Source: an uncultured bacterium
Lineage (GTDB): Bacteria; Bacteroidota; Ignavibacteria; Kapaibacteriales; UBA4661
DNA length: 64,000 nt
Assembly (NCBI GenBank): GCA_937899715.1
Contig: CALCNX010000031.1
Span: forward strand, 65,662 to 129,661
Direction of reading: 5' to 3'
Below are positions 7,562 to 17,121 of the stretch, piece by piece (the first letter of the stretch is position 1; each line of letters opens with the position of its first letter). The translations under genes were made by a program, and so were the position numbers. Under the pieces are notes generated by a model. It saw only the letters and a list, made by a program, of their open reading frames with translations. It ran no database searches and was not told where the DNA came from.

Positions 7562-9799
7562 ATGAAGAGTTATCACGGTTTGTTGTTGGCGGTTATCTGT
7601 TTTGCCGCCCTTGATTGTAGAGTGCCAACACTACTGGCGCAAACACAGCCCAAAACTACACAAGACGCAAAAAAGCTGGAAGAACTCAGCTTGGAAGACT
7701 TACTTGACGTAGAGATTGTTTCCGCCTCGAATAAAGCGGAAAAGCTCTCCGATGCCCCTGCAACAGTGATTGTGCTGACAGCCAACGATATTGCCAAGCG
7801 CGGTTATTTGGACATATCGGAAATTTTCGACGATTTGCCCGGTATGGATATTACCCGCCCCTACGGTGATACTTTTGTGAAAAACCACTGGCGCGGCTAC
7901 CGCAATTCTATTGGTTCACCGTATTTGCTCATGGTGGATAATATCATCATGAATAATCTGTATTTCAATGAAGCCGAAGGTATGCCCGCACTACCGATGT
8001 CGAATATTGAGCGCGTCGAGATAGTCTATGGTCCTGCCTCGGCTGTTTATGGTCCGAATGCGTTTATGGGAGTGATTAACATTATCACGCGCAAAGACCG
8101 CGATTCCAACGGCACTTCCGTCCGAGCACACGTATCGGGTGGCTCCCTGCAGCGTCGTATAGCCGACCTCAGCGTCCTGCATAAGCAAGGTGCATTTCGT
8201 GTAAGCATCACAGGGCGCTTTGATGTGGGTGTGACTGATACGGCAGCCAATAACAACTATGAATATACCAAATCAAGCTATATCAAGAACCGCCGACTGT
8301 GGGGAACGCTGCTGGACAACCCAAATCTGGGCGGTAATCCCGAATCGCGCCACGAAAATTCAGGTGTGGATGTGCGTGTGTTCTTGGGCAACACCGAAGC
8401 TGGTTTCTTAATGAGCGGAATTCGTAGTGGTTATGGTAACGAATATCCATTTGACGCGGTACAGACAAACGGAGTATGGGCTAGACCACAAACGAGCTTC
8501 CATTTGCGGCACGTACAAGAGTTTGCACCCGGTTTTTCAAGTTCCACACTGATTCGCTATCGCCAAAGCGATGTTTCCAATGATTCCTACTTTATTGAAG
8601 GTTACGCGGGTGATGCTCGTGGTAATCGAGTTGTGGATGTATCGTTCTGGCAAGCGCTCTGCAACAGTGTTTCGGGATTCCAGGACTTCAGCTATAAAGC
8701 CTCTGAGGCGCTGTCCTTCAATGCAGGAGTGAAATTTGAACGGAAGGATTTGCAAAAGGCATACGATGTTGCCTACGGTCCGTCGCTCTCGCCCGACAGC
8801 ATCCAGCGCCGTCTTTACCCGATGCCTTCACCATTTCCTGCTATTCGTCAGTATCAAAACCGTACTATCGTCTTCGACGAAGGTATTTATTTACAGGGGA
8901 AATATCAGGCAAGGCAACTCTTTGGCACAACCGATGAGCATAATATCACCGTCGGTGCTCGGCTTGACAACAATTCATTCTACGGACAAGCATTGACCGT
9001 GCGTGCAGGCTATGTGGGCAATTTCGACAAGCTCGGTGTAAAATTACTTTACGGGCAAGCATTCCAAGAACCGACTCCGCGCCAGCTTTTTGGCGGCTGG
9101 CAAGGAGCGGGGAGCGATCCGGCGCTGAAGCCCGAATTATCGAGTACGCTGGAAGGTAGCGTGGGCTATACGGCGCAGAATTTCAGCATCATGGTCAATC
9201 CATATTTGGTGAACAACCAAAACACCATTGTGAATGTTCGCGGCGGTGCACAGAATCTTGGTGCGCGTGAGGTTTTCGGTGCGGATGTTCATCTTCAAGG
9301 ACTTTTCCGACCCGACTTTGTCAAGCAGCTATCGGTGTGGGCGTATTATTCGTTTATCAGTTCGCGCGAAAAACAAATCATCAATGGTCAAATCAGTGAC
9401 TCCGTAGGGCGCATTGGCGACCTTGCCGACCACAAAATTTATATCGGCGCGAACTGCGACATTACCGACAATCTCAACGTCACGTTGCGCGGACGCTTTA
9501 TCGGACAGCGCATCACCATTGCCAGCAATCCCGTAGGCACGATAGCACCATACTTTACGCTTGATGCAAACATCACCTACGCCAATCTCTTTGCGCCCGG
9601 CATCGGCTTGGGGCTTCGCATGGCGAATGTTTTTAATGCGCAATATTTTCAGCCGGGTATTCGTGACGGCGGTGCCGGAACAACACCCGGAACCTTTGAT
9701 GCAAATAATATCTGGCAAGGCAGCCGAACATTTTATAGCTCCTTGCTGGCGCAGCCCGGGCGAACGATTCAACTCTCGCTGATTATCAATGTCTTGTAG
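7562..9799 (+). CDS. TonB-dependent outer-membrane receptor
   Basis: 745 residues from the ATG at 7562, chosen because GGAGGG sits 4 bases upstream and a signal peptide follows directly (LLLAVICFAALDC...LLAQ). The plug domain is clear: LEDLLDVEIVSASNKAEKLSDAPATVIVLTANDI, then IERVEIVYGPASAVYGPNAFMGVINIITRK, the conserved plug end. The rest is a 22-strand-type barrel (TonB_dep_Rec), ending in a hydrophobic strand (IQLSLIINVL). There is no carboxypeptidase-like N-terminal domain, unlike the receptor at 14831. Substrate cannot be read from sequence; no TonB/ExbBD or siderophore genes adjoin it. Single gene with its own terminator. Confidence 0.9.
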   Translation: MKSYHGLLLAVICFAALDCRVPTLLAQTQPKTTQDAKKLEELSLEDLLDVEIVSASNKAEKLSDAPATVIVLTANDIAKRGYLDISEIFDDLPGMDITRPYGDTFVKNHWRGYRNSIGSPYLLMVDNIIMNNLYFNEAEGMPALPMSNIERVEIVYGPASAVYGPNAFMGVINIITRKDRDSNGTSVRAHVSGGSLQRRIADLSVLHKQGAFRVSITGRFDVGVTDTAANNNYEYTKSSYIKNRRLWGTLLDNPNLGGNPESRHENSGVDVRVFLGNTEAGFLMSGIRSGYGNEYPFDAVQTNGVWARPQTSFHLRHVQEFAPGFSSSTLIRYRQSDVSNDSYFIEGYAGDARGNRVVDVSFWQALCNSVSGFQDFSYKASEALSFNAGVKFERKDLQKAYDVAYGPSLSPDSIQRRLYPMPSPFPAIRQYQNRTIVFDEGIYLQGKYQARQLFGTTDEHNITVGARLDNNSFYGQALTVRAGYVGNFDKLGVKLLYGQAFQEPTPRQLFGGWQGAGSDPALKPELSSTLEGSVGYTAQNFSIMVNPYLVNNQNTIVNVRGGAQNLGAREVFGADVHLQGLFRPDFVKQLSVWAYYSFISSREKQIINGQISDSVGRIGDLADHKIYIGANCDITDNLNVTLRGRFIGQRITIASNPVGTIAPYFTLDANITYANLFAPGIGLGLRMANVFNAQYFQPGIRDGGAGTTPGTFDANNIWQGSRTFYSSLLAQPGRTIQLSLIINVL

Positions 9800-9881
9800 T
9801 TTGGCATATATCCTTACCAGCACCTGTGCGCTTAGATTGCAGAGCGCGTGAATTCACGTTATACAAATTCCCCCAAAATAC

Positions 9882-9919
9882 AAAAGCTGCCCTAGAAATT
9901 TTAGGGGCAGCTTTTTTTT
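9882..9919 (+). terminator. Terminator of the TonB receptor gene
   Basis: Imperfect stem AAAAGCTGCC-CTA / TAGGGGCAGCTTTT with one bulge, followed by a T run (eight T in total). It lies between convergent genes and may serve both. Confidence 0.85.
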
Positions 9920-9940
9920 GAACCTCAAGACGATATTATA

Positions 9941-10720
9941 TTACTTTGCTTGCCATTCTTTGAGCAGAGCACTTGCTTCGTTGCGACGTGCAGCGTCGCC
10001 ATATTCCATGTCTTTGCCGCCGGCAGCTTTTTGTGCATACTGCTTGGCATCAGCAAATTGGTTATTTGCCGCGAGTGCTCTTGCGTATTCCAGATTGTAC
10101 ATCACAAAGTCGCTGCGCAATTCAAGAGAACGTTTAAGGTTTTTTAAGGCATCATCCAGATTACCAAAACCCAAGCCAACCATCATTCGCTTTGCTTTTG
10201 CTGTCTCGGAAAGTTTTAGGTGTGTCCGTCCCAAAATATAATGAGCAGCCGCAAGTGCTTGGGGCGTGGCATTATTCAGTGAAATTGCCTTTTCTGCATC
10301 CTCGCGGGCAGATTTCACCTGCTCGGCAGCACCAAGAACACCTTTGGTGAGGGCAATTTTTCCTGCAGCAGCCGCACGACGGATGTAGCCATTCATGCCG
10401 CTACCATTCAGTTTTAATGCCTCGTCTGCCAAGCGTTTTGCCTCATAGTACATTGATTCTTTTTTGGTGTTGTCGCTTTCAATATCTGCCTGCAAAAGCG
10501 TTACACGCGATGAACGCCAGAGCCATTCGTAGTCCTTCGTACCCGCACTGTACACCGCGTCAAGCGCTTTGCGGGCATCCGCAACTTTGCCCTCTTCCAA
10601 AAGATTATCAACCTGCGCACACGCCGATTTTACATCTTGAGCAAATGTCATTACAACCGAAGCGCACATCAACGTCGCCGTGAGCGCTAATACCCACATT
10701 TTCATAAAAATAGTCTTCAC
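9941..10720 (-). CDS. Exported TPR-like protein
   Basis: 259 residues from a GTG start at 10720. That start is chosen because AGGAGGA lies 5 bases upstream; the ATG at 10705 is only five codons in. A signal peptide (MWVLALTATLMCASVVMTFAQ) precedes a helical-repeat domain with TPR features (ARKALDAVYSAG, AAHYILGRTHLKLSETAKAKRM, NLEYARALAANNQFADAKQYAQKA). The organisation resembles the exported TPR protein at 17122: signal peptide, repeats, no catalytic domain. Likely periplasmic; function unknown. Divergent from the outer-membrane barrel gene at 11031. Confidence 0.8.
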   Translation of the reverse strand: MKTIFMKMWVLALTATLMCASVVMTFAQDVKSACAQVDNLLEEGKVADARKALDAVYSAGTKDYEWLWRSSRVTLLQADIESDNTKKESMYYEAKRLADEALKLNGSGMNGYIRRAAAAGKIALTKGVLGAAEQVKSAREDAEKAISLNNATPQALAAAHYILGRTHLKLSETAKAKRMMVGLGFGNLDDALKNLKRSLELRSDFVMYNLEYARALAANNQFADAKQYAQKAAGGKDMEYGDAARRNEASALLKEWQAK

Positions 10721-11030
10721 AAGTTCCTCCTGAGAACTGTGGTGAGAGAAGTAGTGAATTGAGATTACAACCTGAAGAATTTCTGCAAAAATACACCCTT
10801 CACGCAAGAAGGCAAACGTTTTCTTGTTGTACTAAAGACAGGTGAATATTTTTCTTGTACCGATACAAATTATGAACAATATTGCCGAACGTTTTCATTG
10901 TGTACAGCGAGTTAATTCGCTGTTATTTCAGATAGAATTGTGCGATACAGGGTTTAAGAGCAGCACGTTTTCTATCATGTTCGATTTGGTAATTGCTTGT
11001 GTATTTTTCACCATTTTTCAGGAGGTTGTA
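10721..11030. other. Divergent intergenic region
   Basis: 310 AT-rich bases between two divergent exported-protein genes, each with a strong AGGAGG ribosome site at its edge. A 14-bp inverted repeat, TTGTA-ccga-TACAA (10855-10868), is the only operator-like signal. The open frame upstream of 11031 is not protein-like. Confidence 0.4.
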
Positions 11031-12047
11031 ATGAATCACGTATTCAGTCGTTTTTTTGTGCTTTGTTGTGTTATACTGATGTGTCTCCATATCGCATCAG
11101 CACAGCGCGAGCAGGCAGGTATCAGGTACGAAGTACTTGGCACCCGTACCGTCTCAGGTTCTACGCCCGGTCTTTTCAATGGCGCAAATATTGGAGGCTC
11201 GCTTTTGACGGTCAATGCGGGATTTCAGTCGCAACTTGACCGCGACGGCACGATGCTACTGAACAGCCAGTTCGTTTACCGCAATGCGTATGCTCTTTTC
11301 CCTACCGCAAAAAACCCCATCAACGGAGATTTTACATACGGCTCCATCAGCGGTCACGCGCTTTACTACGAGGGGATTTATTTACAAACGTTGTCCGATA
11401 AATTCCAACTTGCTTTAGCCGTCCGTGCCGGCCTTTTCTCCGATTTGAGTAATATCAATCTCTCGCACTTCCGCGCCGAACCGCTCTTTTTCTTGGATTA
11501 CTTTTTGGATGAAAAGCTGACATTGGGTCTTGGCTTTGTGTACAACACCAGTAACTTTGGGCGATTGATTAGCGTTCCTCTTCTTCACATTTACTGGATT
11601 CCTTCATCGGAAGTGCTCGTGGATGGGCTTCTGCCAACGCGCCTTGACGTTTGGTACTATCCATCGAAACAATGGGATTTGGGCTTGAGTCTGGTCTTGA
11701 ACGGCTCACAGTTTCAACTCGGGCAAGCTCCGGGCATTATCGGCGCTGACCGCACGGATAAACGTGTTCAGGACATTAACCAAATGTTTTTTGCAAATAT
11801 GACCTTCGGTCCCAATATCCGATACAATGTTTTTGAGAAAACCTACGTTTCCGTTGAAGGTGGTATTACCGCTATTCGCCGCTTCGGATTTGATGCCGGT
11901 TCACCGACAGGAACAGGACTTGTCCCTGCCCGCAATGCCGCAAATGCAGGTTACGGTGATACCGACTACATTGCAAGCTATCTTCGCGGCTTTGATTTCG
12001 GTATTAACACGTGGTTTTTACGCTTTGGCGTACAAATTATGTACTGA
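11031..12047 (+). CDS. Outer-membrane beta-barrel protein (possibly DUF6268-like)
   Basis: 338 residues from the ATG at 11031, preceded by AGGAGG with a 5-base spacer. A signal peptide (FFVLCCVILMCLHIASAQ) precedes a chain of amphipathic strands with alternating aromatic residues (LLNSQFVYRNAYALF, KLTLGLGFVYNTSNFG, WDLGLSLVLNGSQFQLG) and a C-terminal strand ending FGVQIMY, the pattern of a barrel. The overall layout is reminiscent of DUF6268 outer-membrane proteins, but I am not certain of the family. No catalytic motif. Single gene with its own terminator. Confidence 0.75.
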   Translation: MNHVFSRFFVLCCVILMCLHIASAQREQAGIRYEVLGTRTVSGSTPGLFNGANIGGSLLTVNAGFQSQLDRDGTMLLNSQFVYRNAYALFPTAKNPINGDFTYGSISGHALYYEGIYLQTLSDKFQLALAVRAGLFSDLSNINLSHFRAEPLFFLDYFLDEKLTLGLGFVYNTSNFGRLISVPLLHIYWIPSSEVLVDGLLPTRLDVWYYPSKQWDLGLSLVLNGSQFQLGQAPGIIGADRTDKRVQDINQMFFANMTFGPNIRYNVFEKTYVSVEGGITAIRRFGFDAGSPTGTGLVPARNAANAGYGDTDYIASYLRGFDFGINTWFLRFGVQIMY

Positions 12048-12099
12048 TAAAAAGATTCGATTACAAAGGATTACCGCTTCTTTTTACTCGTGGCTAACA

Positions 12100-12137
12100 A
12101 AAAGCCCTTTGCTGCTGTGCGCAAGCAAAGGGCTTTT
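12100..12137. terminator. Bidirectional rho-independent terminator
   Basis: Perfect 14-bp stem AAAAGCCCTTTGCT / AGCAAAGGGCTTTT between convergent genes. A-rich on one side and T-rich on the other, so it can work both ways. Confidence 0.88.
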
Positions 12138-12199
12138 ATATTTTTCCAATCGGCTGATTTGTTCCGACGTACTTTTGCACGTTCTCTCAGGTATTCCCA

Positions 12200-14446
12200 C
12201 TATTCCTCATCTTTGTCTTTCAACTTCGATTCCGGCGGCGGCAACTCTTTTTTCGTTGAATCCTTCGGTGCGCTTGCCGGAACGGTATTCTCAAGTGGAA
12301 CTGCGCCTTCAGCATCAGTGGATTCACCATCTTTGCTCATGCTCCCGGCACCGATATTTTCCACTCCCTTAAATCGGCGCTTGGCATCATACTGCAAAAG
12401 TGGATCTTTATACACTTTTTGCATAAATCGCGCCCAGATAGGCGCGGCTGCGCTACCGCCTTGACCATACCATCCGGTGAATTTAATGCGCTGGTCGTCG
12501 AACCCTGTCCACACACCCGCCACAAGCTGCGGCGTATAGCCCACGAACCACGCATCGGCAAAGTCGTTTGTGGTGCCGGTTTTCCCGGCAGCTTCGTAGG
12601 GGAACCAATTCCTCACACGCCCTGCTGTGCCGCTATTGACGACGTTGCGCATCATACCAGTCATCTGCTTTGCCACACGGGGATTCATCGCATCGCTAAT
12701 GGTCAAGCCCTGTTTAGCGTGGTCGTAGAGAACATTCCCGAAGCGGTCTTCGATGCGCTCTATCGCATATGGCTCGACCGACATTCCTTCATTGGGAAAT
12801 ACCGTGAAAGCAGTAATCATTTCCATTGGCGAGACCTCGCCGGAGCCGAGCGCCAGCGATGGTACTGCCATTAGGTCAGATTTTATGCCACAGCGCTTCG
12901 CCAAACGAATCACCGCTGTGGGTGTTACAAAATCCGTGATAAGACGGGCGGCGACGGTGTTAATGGAGAATTTCAGCGCTGTGGCAAGCGACATCGGACC
13001 GCCATCTTTGCTACCTGCCACATCCCACGTTTTGCCCGTCGGAAGTTTATACGAAAGCGCACTGCTTTCTACGGACGAGTACGGCGTAAGCCCTGCATCC
13101 AGAGCAGCGGCATACACAAAGGGTTTGAATGACGAACCGGGCTGACGACGAATTTGCGTTACACGGTTCAACGTATAACGCGATAGTTTGCCAAAAATAG
13201 ACGAACCAACCATAGAGCGGATTTCACCTGTTGAGGCTTCAATGCTGGCAAACCCCACCTGAATCCGTGTGGCTTCTATCTTCACCGAATCCACAAACGC
13301 CGCATTTTTTCGGAGCCGTGCTACGATTTGCTTCCGTCCTTCAGTATTTGCGGCGATGTAGTCCGGTCTGTTTTTAATGGCTTTGTCTAACACTTCATTT
13401 AAGAGTGATTCTTTGCCATCCCACCGCCAAGACCGCGAGAAGTCGCGCTGGAATTGCTTGAGGTGTTCTTCCACAGCCTGATTAGCGTACTGCTGCATTC
13501 GTGCATTGAGCGTGGTGTAAATTACTAAGCCGTCGCGGAAAAGGTCAAAACGGCGAATAGCGGCAAGTGCTTTGTCATCGTCGCGTGTCAGTTGCTGCCG
13601 AATCATCTCCACAAAGTGCGGAGCTATACTCCGCTCAATCGTTGCCTCTTCGGGCTGTGTCAGCACAATCGGTACGGTTTTGAACTTCTCATATTCTGCT
13701 TCGGAAATATACCCTTCTTCCTCCATTGCAGAAAGCACTACATTACGGCGATTGAGCGAAGCCTGATAATTCCTGAGATTCTCATGCAAGCCCGGACGCT
13801 GCAATATCCCAACCAGAAAAGCACATTCCGGCACATTGAGATCTTGCGGCGATTTATTGAAATACAGTTCCGAAGCCACCTGTAAGCCGTGTGCGCCGCG
13901 CCCGAAATAAACGGTATTGATATACAGTTCCAAGATTTCGTTTTTCGTATAGGTACGCTCAATCTGAATCGCCGTGACCGCCTCGCGGATTTTGCGGGTG
14001 AGCGTCCGCTCCTGCCCGATGTTGACGTAGAGATTGCGGGCAAGCTGCTGCGTAATCGTCGAAGCGCCCTGACTCAAGCGCCCGCGCAGCACATTTTTCA
14101 CGGCAGCCTTGACAATACGAAACGCGTGGATACCCCAGTGATGGTAGAATTCACGGTCTTCGGTGGCAATAAGTCCGTTCAAAAATGGCTTCGGGATACT
14201 ATCGAACCGCATATAGGTGCGGCGTTTAAGGTAGAACTCATCAATCACTTCGCCCTCTGCAGAGAGTATGCGTGTCGCAAGTTCAGGCTTGGGGTTTTCT
14301 AACTCTTCCAGCGAGGGCAATCCTTCGGACACCACATAAATACTGAAAATGACAAGGAAAATCGCCAGACCCGCCATGCCGAAAAGGACAGCACGAAAGA
14401 GTGTACGCGGTTTGATGGGAAATTCGGCAAGAGTAATTTTTCTCAT
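12200..14446 (-). CDS. mrcA: Penicillin-binding protein 1A, bifunctional glycosyltransferase/transpeptidase
   Basis: 748 residues. A cytoplasmic N-terminus and one transmembrane helix (LFGMAGLAIFLVIFSIYVVS) are followed by a GT51 domain with ATEDREFYHHWGI (catalytic Glu), GASTITQQLARNLY, and RKIREAVTAIQIERTYTKNEILELYIN. The transpeptidase domain has the serine motif SSFK, SIN and KTGTTNDFADAW (KTGT). It polymerises and cross-links peptidoglycan at the inner membrane's outer face. The C-terminal ~50 residues are a charged, Pro/Lys/Glu-rich low-complexity tail. Single gene, convergent with the barrel gene downstream. Confidence 0.95.
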   Translation of the reverse strand: MRKITLAEFPIKPRTLFRAVLFGMAGLAIFLVIFSIYVVSEGLPSLEELENPKPELATRILSAEGEVIDEFYLKRRTYMRFDSIPKPFLNGLIATEDREFYHHWGIHAFRIVKAAVKNVLRGRLSQGASTITQQLARNLYVNIGQERTLTRKIREAVTAIQIERTYTKNEILELYINTVYFGRGAHGLQVASELYFNKSPQDLNVPECAFLVGILQRPGLHENLRNYQASLNRRNVVLSAMEEEGYISEAEYEKFKTVPIVLTQPEEATIERSIAPHFVEMIRQQLTRDDDKALAAIRRFDLFRDGLVIYTTLNARMQQYANQAVEEHLKQFQRDFSRSWRWDGKESLLNEVLDKAIKNRPDYIAANTEGRKQIVARLRKNAAFVDSVKIEATRIQVGFASIEASTGEIRSMVGSSIFGKLSRYTLNRVTQIRRQPGSSFKPFVYAAALDAGLTPYSSVESSALSYKLPTGKTWDVAGSKDGGPMSLATALKFSINTVAARLITDFVTPTAVIRLAKRCGIKSDLMAVPSLALGSGEVSPMEMITAFTVFPNEGMSVEPYAIERIEDRFGNVLYDHAKQGLTISDAMNPRVAKQMTGMMRNVVNSGTAGRVRNWFPYEAAGKTGTTNDFADAWFVGYTPQLVAGVWTGFDDQRIKFTGWYGQGGSAAAPIWARFMQKVYKDPLLQYDAKRRFKGVENIGAGSMSKDGESTDAEGAVPLENTVPASAPKDSTKKELPPPESKLKDKDEE

Positions 14447-14830
14447 AGCTTGATGGAATCAAGAATAATAATGCCTTCGGTCAGTTGTGACGAATACTGC
14501 GGAAGTATAATCGTGAAGAGCAATCGTTCAGAAAATCAAGAACTATCCTCGTTTGGGTAGCGTGGTCGCTCTACGCATTACGAGCATACCAAGAAAGACT
14601 TGCCAAGATACGATTTTTGGCAGTTTTTTGTACGAAGAAATTTACAAATGGCTCTCAGCGTTTGACAAATCAGTAAACGCTCAACAGTAAAGCCTCTCAC
14701 AATTCACCCCCACTCTTCCGCATTTCACCCGCCTTTTCCTGCATTTCACCGAAACCCACGCAACAGTGTCCTTCTGGCTGCCGTAGTTTGCACAAACAAC
14801 AAGGATACAACACAATTCGGAGATACATCA
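14447..14830. other. Divergent intergenic region mrcA / TonB receptor operon
   Basis: 384 bases without a gene. Its notable content is the set of three phased repeats at 14699-14750 (separate entry). A CGGAGA ribosome site lies 8-13 bases before the receptor start at 14831. Confidence 0.5.
14699..14750 (+). promoter_or_regulatory. Three 10-bp direct repeats at exact 21-bp spacing
   Basis: The repeats are ACAATTCACC (14699-14708), GCATTTCACC (14720-14729) and GCATTTCACC (14741-14750), consensus RCAWTTCACC, with starts 21 bp apart each time. They end 80 bases before the receptor start codon. Spacing of two helical turns puts all three on the same DNA face, as for an operator bound by a repeated or oligomeric regulator. 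The protein is unknown; the motif is not the LytTR consensus. Confidence 0.55.
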
Positions 14831-17053
14831 ATGCAAAAGCTACAACTATTTTTTGTCAGCATCATTCTGCTAGCGCTTTGCGCCGCAAATATTTCTGCCC
14901 AAACGCCTGCAAAACGGTTTGTAACAGGCATTGTACTCAATGAACGTGGTGATTCGGTTGGATTTATGAGCATAAAAATCAAAGGTACAAAAGAAGGCGG
15001 CGTATCAAATTCGCGTGGTGCTTTCACTATCGCAACTACTCTCAAAGGCGTACAGACACTGGTGGTGAAAAATCTTGCTTACGAAACACTCGAAGAAAAT
15101 ATTGTACTTGAAGGCGATACAACCCGCGTCATTCTTCACCTGCTGACGAAAGTGGTGAATCTGAAAGGTGCAACCGTATCGGCAAGCGCCTTCACCACAG
15201 GCGAAGTGGAAGGCGTTACACTCAAACCGTTGGAAATTGTTACCACACCCGGCGCGGCGGCAGATATTTTCCGCGCCTTGCAAACGTTTCCGGGCGTAAC
15301 TTCGCCCGATGGCGGTTCGGGACTGATTGTGCGTGGTGGCGACATCACCGAAACAATCACGCTCATTGACCAAGCAAGCGTCGCTGCGCCCTACCGCGCT
15401 CAAGCACCAAACGGCGGCACCTTTGGCTTTATTCCACCCTTTTTTGTGAGCGGCACCTTCTTCTCAAGCGGCGGTATGCCTGCTCGCTACGGTAATGCAC
15501 TCTCTGGTGTGGTGGCTCTCGAAAGCCAGTCCATGCCGACGGGAAACAGCCTGAACGCAACGCTCTCCACAGGCGGTGTGTCGCTGGGAGTAGCATCAGA
15601 GCTTGTTCCGAATACGCTTGGTGTGCGTGCTTCGGGTAATTACACCAATACCGACCTTCTCTTTCGTCTGAACGGCTTACGTGCTGAGTTCAGCGAACCG
15701 CCCAGCTCGGTGGACGCAAATGTGAGTCTCGTCTGGAAGTATTCGCCGACGGGTAAAATCAAGATATTCAACTACGGTTCAAGCAATGGCTTGTCAACAT
15801 TCTACGGTTCCGGCACTGAGCGCAATCTTTTTTCCACTGCTCAAGTAAATACCATTCACAACATCCAACTGACGGACGTGTGGCAGGATTGGGTGATAAA
15901 AAGCAGCGTCTCGGCGAATACCGTGCACAACACAATCTCGCAAACAGATTTTGGTATGACCACGCAACAATTCAACCTCAAAACCCGCACCGATGCTGAA
16001 AAAGACCTCTCCGATTGGGTACGTGTGCTGGCAGGTGTGGAAGCGGAATATGACGACTTGGCGGCTACAAAAATTATTATGAATCAAGGCACAGAAGTTG
16101 GACGATATTCCTCCAGAGGCGGTGCGCTGCGCATTGGTGCTTATGCGGAAACGGAATTGAAACTGACGCGGAATTTGCTGGCGGGCATCGGGATTCGCAG
16201 CGATTATCAGACTCTTGCACGAGATTTGGTCTTCGACCCGCGCGTGTCGCTGAAATATGTCTTTGCGCCTAGTTTCAACGTCCGCGCGGCATGGGGGATT
16301 TTTCACCAGTTCGGTCGCCCTGACCAGCTTAATTCGGCTCTGGAAGGCAATCCCAATCTCAAAGCACAGCAAGCAACCCATTACATTCTGGGCGCTGAAT
16401 ACAACGAAGGCGATGCACAAATTCGTGTGGAGGCGTACAACAAAACATACGCAAATCTTATTCTGCCCACTTACGAAGGCACACCGCAAAACCTCGGTTA
16501 CGGCTACGCTCGCGGTCTGGATGTGTTCGCAAAGTACGGCGAATATTTGAAGACGGATTTTAACGGCTGGATTTCCTATTCGTACTTGGAAACAAACCGC
16601 TTGCAAGCACGGCGCGGCGCAACGGGTATCACTTATGAAGAAGGAGCAACGCCTTTCGACATTCGCCACAATATCGTCATCGTCGGCAAAGTGCGCGTGT
16701 GGGAAGGTCTGAGCGTTGGAGCGACAGCGCGGTATTCCACAGGACGAGCATTTACGCCGATTATCGGTGGTGCTGTACGGATGGAGGGCGGTTTTACATG
16801 GTTTGAACCAATAGATGGTGCTGTTGGCTCAGAGCGGTTACCCGACCAAATGCGCTTTGATGCTGATGCGTCCTACTTCCTGCCCTTTTCCGATAAAGCA
16901 TATCTTGTCATTTTTGCATCGCTTTCCAATGCCACCGGACGCGCAAACATGCTGAACTACACGTATTCAAGCGATTACTCACACCGTGAACCAAACGTGA
17001 GTTTGAGCAGGCAGTTTATCTTTTTGGGCGCAACGATGACGTGGCGTTTTTGA
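14831..17053 (+). CDS. TonB-dependent receptor with carboxypeptidase-like N-terminal domain
   Basis: 740 residues. Signal peptide (LFFVSIILLALCAANISAQ), then a CarboxypepD_reg-like beta-sandwich at about 30-110 (VTGIVLNERGDSVGFMSIKIKGTKEGGVSNSRGAFTI), a plug at about 125-240 (DIFRALQTFPGVTSPDGGSGLIVRGGDITETITLIDQ, GGMPARYGNALSGVVALES), and a barrel ending in LGATMTWRF, whose terminal Phe is the usual barrel-assembly signal. This domain order is the common Bacteroidota receptor type. There is no SusD partner. It leads a same-strand run with a TPR protein and an Omp85-like protein. Substrate unknown; the phased repeats upstream suggest specific control. Confidence 0.9.
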   Translation: MQKLQLFFVSIILLALCAANISAQTPAKRFVTGIVLNERGDSVGFMSIKIKGTKEGGVSNSRGAFTIATTLKGVQTLVVKNLAYETLEENIVLEGDTTRVILHLLTKVVNLKGATVSASAFTTGEVEGVTLKPLEIVTTPGAAADIFRALQTFPGVTSPDGGSGLIVRGGDITETITLIDQASVAAPYRAQAPNGGTFGFIPPFFVSGTFFSSGGMPARYGNALSGVVALESQSMPTGNSLNATLSTGGVSLGVASELVPNTLGVRASGNYTNTDLLFRLNGLRAEFSEPPSSVDANVSLVWKYSPTGKIKIFNYGSSNGLSTFYGSGTERNLFSTAQVNTIHNIQLTDVWQDWVIKSSVSANTVHNTISQTDFGMTTQQFNLKTRTDAEKDLSDWVRVLAGVEAEYDDLAATKIIMNQGTEVGRYSSRGGALRIGAYAETELKLTRNLLAGIGIRSDYQTLARDLVFDPRVSLKYVFAPSFNVRAAWGIFHQFGRPDQLNSALEGNPNLKAQQATHYILGAEYNEGDAQIRVEAYNKTYANLILPTYEGTPQNLGYGYARGLDVFAKYGEYLKTDFNGWISYSYLETNRLQARRGATGITYEEGATPFDIRHNIVIVGKVRVWEGLSVGATARYSTGRAFTPIIGGAVRMEGGFTWFEPIDGAVGSERLPDQMRFDADASYFLPFSDKAYLVIFASLSNATGRANMLNYTYSSDYSHREPNVSLSRQFIFLGATMTWRF

Positions 17054-17121
17054 ACAGAAATTCATGTTGAACAGAATTCCATTTTTTCAATTATTTTTCA
17101 TTTTTTCACGGAGTTTTTACA

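Noticed and set aside
9941..12047. Tandem envelope genes as a PorP/SprF gliding module
   Set aside because: The barrel lacks PorP/SprF motifs and the neighbours are divergent TPR and PBP1A genes.
15794..16669. 291-residue minus-strand open frame
   Set aside because: Antisense to the TonB receptor barrel and Cys/His-rich in a random manner; no motif or ribosome site.
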